This document shows, in pieces, positions 12,435-22,962 of a stretch of 64,000 bases of DNA. The position numbers and the translations under genes were made by a program. The DNA comes from Rhodococcus oxybenzonivorans. Lineage in GTDB: Bacteria > Actinomycetota > Actinomycetes > Mycobacteriales > Mycobacteriaceae. The notes below the pieces were generated by a model that saw only the letters and a program-made list of their open reading frames with translations, did no database searches and had not been told where the DNA came from. Where the stretch lies: NCBI RefSeq assembly GCF_003130705.1, contig NZ_CP021354.1:2232001-2296000 (forward strand), given 5' to 3'. The first letter of the stretch is position 1; each line of letters opens with the position of its first letter.

Positions 12435-13519
12435 CTGCCCGTCTTGACCGTCCGCTGATCCGCCGAGTCGGCGTTCGATTCCTCGTCGACCGCCGACAGG
12501 ACTGCAGTGTCGGCGTCGGCATCCGAGTGATCGTCTGCCTTGTCGTCGGACTCGACCCGAGCTGAGGTGGACTCGTTTCGCGCGGGAGCGTTCTTCTGCG
12601 CAGACCGGGAGTCGTTGCTCTCGTTGGAGCGTGCGTTCGACTGCGGGGCGGTCTCGGGGTGGGCGTCCAGTAGTTCGCTCTCCCGGTTGACGGACGCCAG
12701 CATGGCCGGAACCGAATCGAGCTGACCGCGAATGCCCAAAAGCTGAGCGAGGATTCGGCCGCGGAGTACGCGAAGCTCCTCGGCAAGTTCCTTGGCGTGG
12801 GCGATCTTGCGCTCCGACTGGTCGGTGGCCGCCTGCAGCCTGCGCTCCGCCTCGTGCGTGGCGTCGGCGAGCCGCCGCTGAGCTTCGGCCTTGCTGGTCG
12901 CCTCGAGTTCGTTGACCGCGGCAATCGTCTTCTGCCTGCGCTCGGATATGGAGAGATCGAAATCTTCCTGCACCTGCGCCCGGCGCAGCTCGGCCTCGGC
13001 CGCGAGGCGGTCACGCTCGGCCTGCGCCGCCTCGACGATGCGCGCCGCCTCGGTGCGGGCTTTGGCCATGGTTTGCGTGTGCTCGGTCTCGAGGGCGCTA
13101 CGACGGTCCTCGAGTTCGGCGACCAGCGATTCGTACTGGCCACGAAGCTGAGCGGCCTCCTGCTCGGCGATCGAGATCATCTCCGCAGCATCGGCCTCGG
13201 CCTTGGCGCGCACCTCCGAGGCTTCGTCGGACGCAAGGCGGAGCATCCGCGAGATGCGGTCGCTCATCCCCTCGGCGGTAGTGGGGGGAACGGACAGGCG
13301 ATCGACGTCTTTGCGGAGTTCGTCGATCTCGTCCCGCGCATCGTCGAGCTGCTTGGCGAGATCGCGTGCCTGCGCCGCCGCCGCGTCCCGGTCGGCCGCC
13401 GTCACGCGCAACTCCGCATCGAAACGCTCGAAGTAGTTGCGCACCTCGTCCCGGTCGAAGCCCTTACGTGCCACGGAGAACGGAAGGGGGATCGAACCGC
13501 GGTCCTGCTCGTTTACCAT
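12431..13519 (-). CDS. DivIVA-like coiled-coil protein
   Basis: A long alpha-helical protein of about 362 residues. The N-terminus (FSVARKGFDRDEVRNYFERFDAELR) resembles the membrane-binding DivIVA domain; then a long charged, Ala/Glu/Arg-rich coiled coil to about residue 260, and an acidic, disordered tail (SNARSNESNDSRSAQKN onward, ending in many Asp/Glu). DivIVA-type proteins recruit partners to curved membrane at poles and septa; that role here is inference. ATG 13519 is preferred over TTG 13528. The region upstream, before the next gene, is filled by eight 25-bp repeats. Confidence 0.82.
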   Translation of the reverse strand: MVNEQDRGSIPLPFSVARKGFDRDEVRNYFERFDAELRVTAADRDAAAAQARDLAKQLDDARDEIDELRKDVDRLSVPPTTAEGMSDRISRMLRLASDEASEVRAKAEADAAEMISIAEQEAAQLRGQYESLVAELEDRRSALETEHTQTMAKARTEAARIVEAAQAERDRLAAEAELRRAQVQEDFDLSISERRQKTIAAVNELEATSKAEAQRRLADATHEAERRLQAATDQSERKIAHAKELAEELRVLRGRILAQLLGIRGQLDSVPAMLASVNRESELLDAHPETAPQSNARSNESNDSRSAQKNAPARNESTSARVESDDKADDHSDADADTAVLSAVDEESNADSADQRTVKTGS

Positions 13520-13604
13520 GGCCGCCAATCTACCTGGGCAAAGCCGTGCTTGTCTTTCGGCCTACCTGGTCTTCACCGCTCCCGCGCAGGCCACGGGGCC
13601 AACA

Positions 13605-13804
13605 GCCTCAGTGGCCTGACGACGGCTCCGCCTCAGTGGCCTGACGACGGCTCCGCCTCAGTGGCCTGACGACGGCTCCGCCTCAGTGGCCTGACGACGG
13701 CTCCGCCTCAGTGGCCTGACGACGGCTCCGCCTCAGTGGCCTGACGACGGCTCCGCCTCAGTGGCCTGACGACGGCTCCGCCTCAGTGGCCTGACGACGG
13801 CTCC
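13605..13804. repeat. 25-bp tandem repeat, eight perfect copies
   Basis: Eight identical head-to-tail copies of a 25-bp unit (13605-13629, 13630-13654, and so on to 13780-13804), with no variation between copies. Each unit contains CAGTGGCCTGACGACGGC. The copy nearest the epimerase gene contains the last codons and stop of that gene, so the array looks like expansion of the 3' end of the gene into the spacer before the DivIVA-like gene. No spacers, so not a CRISPR. Confidence 0.97.
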
Positions 13805-14256
13805 ACGAGCTCGATGAGGACTCCGCCGGCATCCTTGGGATGGACGAAGTTGATCCGCGAGTCCGCGGTACCGCGGCGGGGAGCGTCGTAGAGGAGGCGT
13901 ACGCCGCGATCGCGGAGCTGCGCGGAGAGGGCGTCGATGTCGGTGACCCGGTACGCCAGCTGCTGGAGACCGGGACCGCTCCGGTCGATGAACTTGGCGA
14001 TGGTCGAGCTCTCGTTCAGCGGGGCGAGCAGCTGCAGCGCGGTGCTGCCCTCGGGCGCCCCGACGACGCTGAGCATCGCCTCGCGCACGCCCTGCTCCTC
14101 GTTCACTTCCTCATGGGTCGACACCATGCCGAGATGCTCCGCGTACCACGCGATGGCCGAATCGAGGTCGGGAACGGCGATGCCGACGTGGTCGATGGCG
14201 GTCACCAGGTCCGAAGACAGCGGCGACGGAGGCTGAGAGGGGGAGGTCTGTGTCAT
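13783..14256 (-). CDS. mce: methylmalonyl-CoA epimerase
   Basis: Interconverts (2R)- and (2S)-methylmalonyl-CoA in propionate and odd-chain/branched fatty acid metabolism. 157 residues, a single vicinal-oxygen-chelate (glyoxalase) fold: AIDHVGIAVPDLDSAIAWY near residue 20 gives the first metal His; QLLAPL, GLQQLAYRVTDID and the closing VLIELVEP supply the remaining ligands and the catalytic Glu. Equivalent of Rv1322A by position. The last six codons and the stop (13783) lie inside the 25-bp tandem array. Divergent from the thiolase gene; 128-bp shared promoter region. Confidence 0.92.
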   Translation of the reverse strand: MTQTSPSQPPSPLSSDLVTAIDHVGIAVPDLDSAIAWYAEHLGMVSTHEEVNEEQGVREAMLSVVGAPEGSTALQLLAPLNESSTIAKFIDRSGPGLQQLAYRVTDIDALSAQLRDRGVRLLYDAPRRGTADSRINFVHPKDAGGVLIELVEPSSGH

Positions 14257-14384
14257 GCCCTCGACGTTAGCGCTACCGTTTCTGTAGTTCTCGTCGGGAT
14301 GTGACTTCCGTCGTGCTGTGCACGCAGACGTGTTCGCCCGGACGTGATCGGCCGACAGAAATCTAAGGATCCGCGGAGGAAATC

Positions 14385-15578
14385 GTGACCAGTTCTGTGA
14401 TTGTTGCCGGGGCCCGTACGCCGATGGGTCGGTTGATGGGTTCGTTGAAGGATCTCTCGGGTTCGGATCTGGGTGGGATCGCGATCAAGGGTGCGCTGGA
14501 GAAGGCGGGGGTGGCGCCGGATCAGGTGGAGTACGTGATCATGGGTCAGGTCCTGACGGCGGGGGCGGGGCAGATGCCGGCGCGGCAGGCGGCGGTCGCG
14601 GCCGGGATTCCGATGGATGTGCCGGCGTTGACGGTGAACAAGGTGTGTTTGTCGGGGATCGATGCGATTGCGTTGGCGGATCAGTTGATCCGGGCGGGGG
14701 AGTTCGAGGTGGTCGTTGCCGGTGGGCAGGAGTCGATGTCGCGGGCGCCGCATCTGCTGGAGAAGTCGCGGGCGGGGTTCAAGTACGGCGATGTGACGAT
14801 GCGTGATCACATGGCGTTCGACGGGTTGCACGACATTTTCACCGATCAGGCCATGGGAAATCTGACGGAGGCACGGAACAAGTCCGACAGTGTCCCGGTC
14901 AGCCGCGAGGATCAGGATGCGTTCGCGGCGGCGTCGCACGAGAACGCGGCCCGGGCCTGGAAGGACGGGTTGTTCGCCGACGAGGTGGTGCCGGTGTCCA
15001 TTCCTCAGCGTAGGGGTGAACCGATTGTGTTCGGCCAGGACGAGGGTGTGCGTGCCGATACGACGGTGGAGACGCTGGGACGGTTGCGTCCGGCCTTCGC
15101 GAAGGACGGGACGGTCACGGCCGGGTCCGCGTCGCAGATCTCCGACGGTGCGGCGGCCGTGGTCGTGATGAGCAAGGCCAAGGCCGAGGAGCTCGGTCTC
15201 GAGTGGCTGGCCGAGATTGGGTCACACGGGGTGGTCGCCGGACCCGACTCGACGTTGCAGTCGCAGCCGGCGCGGGCGATCGCGAAGGCGTGTGCGAAGG
15301 AGGGCATCGATCCGAAGGATCTCGATCTGGTCGAGATCAACGAGGCCTTCGCGGCTGTCGGGATCGTCTCGACCCGTGAGCTGGGGTTGGATCCGGCGAA
15401 GGTCAACGTCAATGGCGGGGCGATCGCTGTGGGGCATCCGCTGGGCATGTCCGGGGCGCGGATCACTCTGCATCTGGCCCTCGAGTTGCAGCGCCGCGGC
15501 GGCGGTGTGGGTGTGGCCGCGCTGTGCGGCGGCGGTGGTCAGGGTGACGCCCTGATCGTCCGCGTCCCCAAGAAGTAG
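14385..15578 (+). CDS. acetyl-CoA C-acetyltransferase (thiolase)
   Basis: Thiolase joining or cleaving acyl-CoA and acetyl-CoA. 397 residues; the acylated Cys is in [11 protein letters not shown] (about residue 89), the catalytic His in [10 protein letters not shown] (about 350) and the second Cys in [11 protein letters not shown] near the end. GTG 14385 is preceded by GGAGGA at 14374. Position matches Rv1323 (fadA4). Codon use is odd: the first 400 bp or so is rich in GGG, GCG, GTG and TTG, whereas neighbours favour C-ending codons; this leaves a long antisense open frame that is probably meaningless. Directly beside the epimerase, consistent with short-chain acyl-CoA metabolism. Confidence 0.94.
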   Translation: MTSSVIVAGARTPMGRLMGSLKDLSGSDLGGIAIKGALEKAGVAPDQVEYVIMGQVLTAGAGQMPARQAAVAAGIPMDVPALTVNKVCLSGIDAIALADQLIRAGEFEVVVAGGQESMSRAPHLLEKSRAGFKYGDVTMRDHMAFDGLHDIFTDQAMGNLTEARNKSDSVPVSREDQDAFAAASHENAARAWKDGLFADEVVPVSIPQRRGEPIVFGQDEGVRADTTVETLGRLRPAFAKDGTVTAGSASQISDGAAAVVVMSKAKAEELGLEWLAEIGSHGVVAGPDSTLQSQPARAIAKACAKEGIDPKDLDLVEINEAFAAVGIVSTRELGLDPAKVNVNGGAIAVGHPLGMSGARITLHLALELQRRGGGVGVAALCGGGGQGDALIVRVPKK

Positions 15579-15642
15579 ATGGGCGACGAGCCGTGGTGGT
15601 GTATCTCACACCACTACGGACCGTCGTAGATAGTCGGGCACA

Positions 15643-16014
15643 ATGGTCGCCATGGCGAACGTCTTCGATCTCAGCACCACGGCCAAGCGCTTCCGATTTG
15701 TCGCAATTTTGGAAGCAATCACCTGGCTCGGCCTCCTCATCGGTATGGCTTTCAAGTATGTGCCCGCCGACGGCAACGAGATCGGTGTGAAGATCTTCGG
15801 CCCCCTCCACGGGGGTGTATTCGTCCTGTACGTCTTGATCGCGCTGTGGACGGCTCGCAAGCTGAGCTGGTCTCTGCTCACCACGTTCTGGGCGCTCGTT
15901 GCCAGCATTCCCCCCTTCGGCACGGTCGTGTTCGAGGTCTGGGCCGTCCGCGCCGGTCGCATGGCTGAACTGTCCGACGAGAGCGCAGCGAAGAACACGC
16001 CTTCGCTCGTCTGA
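15643..16014 (+). CDS. DUF3817 membrane protein
   Basis: Small integral membrane protein of 123 residues with about three hydrophobic segments (FVAILEAITWLGLLIGMAF, GGVFVLYVLIALWTA, LLTTFWALVASIPPFGTVVF). Belongs to the DUF3817 family; a paralogue lies at 38013-38378 in this window. Function unknown. Starts at ATG 15643 or ATG 15652 are equally possible. It sits between the thiolase and thioredoxin-TPR genes, on the same strand. Confidence 0.85.
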   Translation: MVAMANVFDLSTTAKRFRFVAILEAITWLGLLIGMAFKYVPADGNEIGVKIFGPLHGGVFVLYVLIALWTARKLSWSLLTTFWALVASIPPFGTVVFEVWAVRAGRMAELSDESAAKNTPSLV

Positions 16015-16092
16015 GGCCGTAGGAGGTCGCGCCTCCCTCGGGGTCGTGTGCCCGCTTTCCGGTACGCCCACGAATCGTGACAAACTGGGTGC

Positions 16093-17052
16093 GTGACTCG
16101 ACCAGGTTCTCGTCCTCCCGCGCGTTCCTCTGCAGTGGCCGCCGCCATGACCGGCGCAGTCGATCTGTCAGCACTCAAGGAGCGCGCCACCACCCCGCCC
16201 CCTGCACCCTCCGGAAACGGAGCCGCGCCCTCGGCCGCCGGTTCCGGGCTCGCCCCGGTCGTCGAGGTCACTGAGGCCAACTTCGAAGCCGAGGTGCTCG
16301 TCCGGTCCCAGCAGGTCCCGGTCGTCGTCGATCTCTGGGCCACCTGGTGTGAGCCGTGCAAGCAACTCTCGCCGCTGCTCGAGAAGTTGGCTCACGAGGC
16401 GGGTGGCACCTGGGTGCTTGCCAAGGTCGACGTCGACGCCAACCCGCGCATCGCCCAGGCATTCGGGGTCCAGTCTGTCCCGACGGTCGTTGCCATCGCG
16501 GCCGGGCAGCCCCTGGCGGACTTCCAGGGTGTGCAGCCCGAACCACAACTGCGTCAGTGGCTGGCCGCCATCGCGCAGGCTGTCGCCGGAAAGCTCAGCG
16601 GCCCTCCGTCGGATGGCGCAGACGCCGACCAGCCGGAACCGGAGGACCCCCGCTTCGTTGCTGCCGAGGCAGCCCTCGACGAAGGCGATCTGGCGGGCGC
16701 AGAAGCCGCATTCCAGCGCATCCTCGACGAGGAACCCGCCAACGCCGAAGCGCAGGGTGCGCTTCGGCAGGTTCGTTTCCTCGCCCGCGTGCAATCGGTG
16801 GATCCCTCTGCCGTAGCGGCGGCGGATGCGGCGCCCGACGATATCGATGCTCAGCTGCAGGCCGCCGACGTGGAGCTCTACTCGCAGGCCCCGGAGGCGG
16901 CTTTCGCCCGGTTGATCGGCGTGATTGCCCGGAGCGCCGGCGACGACAGGACGAGGGTCCGTACCCGCCTGGTCGAGCTGTTCGAGTTGTTCGACCCTGC
17001 CGAACCGGTGGTCATGGCGGCACGCAGGAAACTCGCGGCCGCGCTGTACTGA
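16093..17052 (+). CDS. thioredoxin-like protein with TPR-type C-terminus
   Basis: 319 residues. A disordered Pro/Ala-rich N-terminus is followed by a thioredoxin domain with the redox pair WATWCEPCKQLSP (about residues 95-105) and the cis-Pro region QSVPTVVAI, then an Ala-rich helical tail of tetratricopeptide type (AAEAALDEGDLAGAEAAFQR). The architecture is that of CnoX/YbbN-like co-chaperones; whether it is a holdase or a reductase here is open, since the CxxC pair is kept. GTG 16093 gives the longest family-like N-terminus. Counterpart of Rv1324. Confidence 0.88.
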   Translation: MTRPGSRPPARSSAVAAAMTGAVDLSALKERATTPPPAPSGNGAAPSAAGSGLAPVVEVTEANFEAEVLVRSQQVPVVVDLWATWCEPCKQLSPLLEKLAHEAGGTWVLAKVDVDANPRIAQAFGVQSVPTVVAIAAGQPLADFQGVQPEPQLRQWLAAIAQAVAGKLSGPPSDGADADQPEPEDPRFVAAEAALDEGDLAGAEAAFQRILDEEPANAEAQGALRQVRFLARVQSVDPSAVAAADAAPDDIDAQLQAADVELYSQAPEAAFARLIGVIARSAGDDRTRVRTRLVELFELFDPAEPVVMAARRKLAAALY

Positions 17053-17069
17053 CCGGTGCCCGGGGCGGG

Positions 17070-18518
17070 TCAGCGGTAGCGTCCCTCGCAAGCCTGCTCG
17101 CCGCCCAGCACCCCGGTGCGGAAGGCGTCGACCCGGGAGAACCCACTCGGAACGGTCTCGCCGTTGACATCGCTGGCGGCGAGCCCGTCGGTGAGCAGCC
17201 CCGACACTGCCTCGTCGAGGTCGCCGGGGGAAAGCCACACACTGCCTTCTTCCAGGGTGGCCGGATTTTCCGGGCTCAGTGCCGTGGTGATGACGCCGGA
17301 CAAGCAGGCGGCGCGCAGAGCTGTCTGCGGTGAATGAAGGTCGTCTCCGCGATCCTTCTGCAGGGCCAGGGTGTACCGCGACGCCAGCAGAACGTATGCG
17401 TTGTAGTCGCCGGTCAGATCGGTCTGGAACAGCTCACGCCGGCCCAGCCGACCCGGTGTGCCACGCTCGGCAAGGGCATCGACACTGACGCCGATGGTGT
17501 TGCTCGCCGGACAGAACGACACCGGCTCGGTGACCTCGGCGTCTCTGCAACCGAGGTCCGCGCCGTCGAAGTTCAGCTCCGGCGGATCGTTGAGGTCGAA
17601 GATCTGCTGGAACGACGTGAAGAACGCCTCCAGCGACTCCTCGGTGACAGGTAGTTCACCGTCGTCGGATTCATCGGCAAAGAACTGAGGGAGGTCGGCA
17701 CGGCGGGAATCGATCTCCTTCTCGTCGATGCGCGTACAGGGTGCGGGGCCGTCGGTGAATCCGATCTGCGTGGCGGTGACCCGCTCGAACGCCGAACCGT
17801 GAACATTGCCGGGGTCGCTGGGATCGGTATCGCCGATCGCGACCGCCGACGCCAGCACCTTGTTCAACCCGTCGGAGGTGTTCAACGTGAAGTGGGGTGA
17901 CTTGTCTTCCGCGATGTGCCGCATGAATGCCCCGCCGAAGCAGTCGGCCTGCTGCTCGCGAACGATGCCCCCGCCCACCTCGACCTCGGCGATTCCCGCC
18001 TTGGTCTGAACGGCATGTCCGTACTCGTGGGCGAGGACGAAAACCGCGGCCACCACACCGAACTTCTCCACGACCTCGGGTAGGAGGAGCGCGCGGTCCC
18101 AGCCGATGGTGTGGTCGGTGCTGCAATACCCGGCATTGAGCAATTCTTCGGTGCTGTCCCCGCAGAACCGCGGACCGTCCGAATCCCGGGGGTCCCACGA
18201 AATCAGTTCTTCGACCGGTTCGAAGTCGCGATGGAACAGAGCGGGGAACTGGGTGCGCCAATAGGATTCGATGTCGCTGACAGCATTGGCGACCATCGTG
18301 TCGATCTCGCCGCCGTCGGTACCGGTGACGGGAAGGTCGGCGCCCGGCACCCCCTTCCGGGCCCCACTCGGCCCGGACGTGGCGTCCAGGCCGGCCACCT
18401 TGAAGGGATCGTCGTAGATGGAGGCGGCGTCGCCGTCGATCGATCGCGCGCAGCCGCACAGTATGACCAGGGCGAGCACACCCATACCCACGACCCACTG
18501 CCGACGTCTGGTCAACAA
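17070..18518 (-). CDS. lipoprotein neutral zinc metallopeptidase
   Basis: 482 residues. The N-terminus is a lipoprotein signal: a basic start TRRRQW, a hydrophobic stretch and the lipobox LCGC near residue 20. The body is of the neutral zinc metallopeptidase (YpfJ-like) family, with the zinc motif HEYGHAVQ (about residue 165) and the downstream EQQADCFGG giving the third ligand. It is expected to act at the outer face of the membrane; the substrate is unknown. Convergent with the thioredoxin-TPR gene, and 13 bp from the end of glgB on the same strand but upstream of nothing else in that operon. Not present at this place in M. tuberculosis (from memory), so probably an insertion. Confidence 0.88.
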   Translation of the reverse strand: MLTRRRQWVVGMGVLALVILCGCARSIDGDAASIYDDPFKVAGLDATSGPSGARKGVPGADLPVTGTDGGEIDTMVANAVSDIESYWRTQFPALFHRDFEPVEELISWDPRDSDGPRFCGDSTEELLNAGYCSTDHTIGWDRALLLPEVVEKFGVVAAVFVLAHEYGHAVQTKAGIAEVEVGGGIVREQQADCFGGAFMRHIAEDKSPHFTLNTSDGLNKVLASAVAIGDTDPSDPGNVHGSAFERVTATQIGFTDGPAPCTRIDEKEIDSRRADLPQFFADESDDGELPVTEESLEAFFTSFQQIFDLNDPPELNFDGADLGCRDAEVTEPVSFCPASNTIGVSVDALAERGTPGRLGRRELFQTDLTGDYNAYVLLASRYTLALQKDRGDDLHSPQTALRAACLSGVITTALSPENPATLEEGSVWLSPGDLDEAVSGLLTDGLAASDVNGETVPSGFSRVDAFRTGVLGGEQACEGRYR

Positions 18519-18531
18519 CGCCGTGCTCTCA

Positions 18532-20729
18532 TCAACGCTCCAGACTCATCCAGATCGCGCCGTTGGCCGGCAATGCCACCTCGGCAGAGGCGGGCCGCCC
18601 GTGCCATGGCTGCGAAGTTGCCGTCACTGCCCCGAGATTTCCCCAACCCGACCCCCCATAGATTTCGGCGTCGGTATTGAGGATCTCACGCCATGTGCCC
18701 AATTCGGGCAAGCCCACTCTATAACTGCCGTGTGGCGTACCCGAGAAATTGAACAGACACGCCACGATCGAACCGTCGGTGCCGTAGCGGAGGAAGCTGA
18801 GAACGTTGTTCGCGGTGTCATTGGCATCAATCCACGAGTAGCCGCCCGGGGACGTATCGAGCGTCCACAGCGCGGGATGCGCCCTGTAGGTGGCATTGAG
18901 ATCGCTGATCAGTTTCAGGAGACCGCCGTGCAGGCGTCCGGTGTGGGGATCGTCGATTTCGTACCAGTCGAGGCTGCGCTCTTCCGACCACTCCCGCGTC
19001 TGGCCGAACTCCTGCCCCATGAACAGCAGTTGCTTGCCGGGGTGCGCCCACATGTACGCCAGCAGAGACCGGACACCCGCAGCTTTCGCATAGTCGTCCC
19101 CTGGCATCCGAGTCCACAACGTGCCCTTGCCGTGCACCACCTCGTCGTGGCTGATGGGCAGCAGATAATTCTCACTCCACGCATAGACGAGCGAGAAGGT
19201 GATCTCGTGGTGGTGATAGCTCCGATGGACGGGATCGTGACCGAGATACCCGAGGGTGTCGTGCATCCAGCCCATGTTCCATTTCATGCTGAATCCGAGA
19301 CCGCCGATGTTCGTCGGGCGGGTGACACCGGGCCACGCCGTCGACTCCTCGGCAATCGTGACGACCCCAGAATGGTGCTTGTGGACTGTCGCGTTCATTT
19401 CCTGAAGGAAGTCGACTGCTTCGAGATTCTCCCGGCCACCGTGGATGTTGGGCGTCCAGCCGCCTTCCGGTCGCGAGTAGTCGAGGTAGAGCATCGACGC
19501 CACCGCATCGACGCGGAGCCCGTCCACATGGAACTCGTCGAGCCAGAACAGGGCATTGGCAACGAGGAAATTACGAACCTCGCGTCTGCCGAAGTCGAAG
19601 ACGTAGGTTCCCCAGTCGAGCTGCTCACCGCGCCGGGGATCGCCGTGCTCGTACAGCGGGGTGCCGTCGAAACGGGCGAGCGCCCACTCGTCCTTCGGGA
19701 AATGGGCAGGTACCCAGTCGACGATCACGCCGATCCCCGACTTGTGGAGGCGGTCGACGAACCACCGGAAATCGTCGGGGGAGCCGAAGCGCGACGTGGG
19801 CGCATAGTACGACGTCACCTGGTAACCCCAGGATCCACCGAACGGGTGCTCGGCGACCGGCAGCAACTCCACGTGGGTGAAACCGCACTCGGTGACATAG
19901 GTGGCCAATTCCTCGGCCATGTCGCGGTAGCTCAACCCGGGACGCCACGAGGCGAGATGCACTTCGTACACACTCATCGGCGATTGTGTCGGGTCGGTGC
20001 TCGCCCGCTGCTCGAGCCACTCGGCGTCATCCCATTCGTGCGTACTGATCGCCACGCGGGACGCTGTCGCCGGCGGCACCTCCGTGGCGAACGCCATGGG
20101 GTCCGCCTTGTCCCGCACGCTTCCGTCGCGGCCGTGGACGCGGAACTTGTACAGCTCGCCGACCTCGATACCGGGAATGAACAGCTCCCAGACACCGGTG
20201 GAGCCGAGCACCCGCATGGGAAAGGTCTCGCCGCCCCAGCCGTCGAAGCTGCCGATCACGCTGACCCCACGGGCAGCCGGCGCCCAGACGGCAAACGACG
20301 TGCCGGTCACCGTTCCGTCCGGGGTGTCGTACGAGCGTCGGTGCGCCCCCAGAATTTCCCACAGGCGCTCGTGCCTGCCCTCCCCGAAGAGGTGCAGATC
20401 GAGCTCACCGAGGGTCGGCAGGAAGCGGTAGCCATCCGCCGCGAGGTCGGTGTGGCCGCCGGGCCACGTCGTCGACACCCGGTAATCGATCAGGTCACGG
20501 TAGGGAACCAGCGCTCCCCACATACCGTGCGCGATGTGCTCGAGTGGGAAGTTCTTTCCGCCGATCACCGCTTCGACGGACTCGGCCCGCGGGCGCAGAA
20601 CTCGGATGACCGTGCCGTCGGGGTGGGGGTGTGCCCCGAGGACGGAATGCGGGTTGTGGTGAATGCACCGCGCCAGCAGATCCAAATCGGCGTCGTCGGG
20701 TGCGATTGCAGTGGGCGGTTGGACGGCCA

Positions 20730-20730
<1 letters not shown>
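18532..20730 (-). CDS. glgB: 1,4-alpha-glucan branching enzyme GlgB
   Basis: Adds alpha-1,6 branches to linear alpha-glucan (GH13). 732 residues: an N-terminal carbohydrate-binding module, a second module ([23 protein letters not shown]), then the GH13 barrel with the catalytic Asp in [12 protein letters not shown], Glu in AEESTAWP and Asp in [10 protein letters not shown], and a C-terminal beta domain. Starts with GTG at 20730, sharing one base with the glgE stop (TAGTG), so the two are translationally coupled. Together with GlgE it builds branched alpha-glucan from maltose-1-phosphate. Confidence 0.97.
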
Positions 20731-22748
<2,018 letters not shown>

Positions 22749-22962
22749 ACTGGGCTCCGTTCCATAGTCGGAAGTTGCCGACGACGCTTCGTTCCGCCGC
22801 CGGTTTCAACCGTAATGGAGCAGACCGGTCCCTGTCCCAGTTGGCGACAGCGCCCCGCGGGAGGGGCTTGGAGACTGGGCCGCCGACGTGGCAGGTCGGC
22901 CGAACTCGCTCGCATCCCGCGACACGACACCACCCGGCCGGAAGTGCATTATTGTTCGCGAA

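Noticed and set aside
13605..13804. Possible CRISPR array
   Set aside because: Repeats are directly adjacent with no spacers and no cas genes nearby.
14253..14939. 228-codon frame antisense to the thiolase
   Set aside because: Arg/His/Pro-rich with no motif; arises from the skewed codon use of the thiolase.
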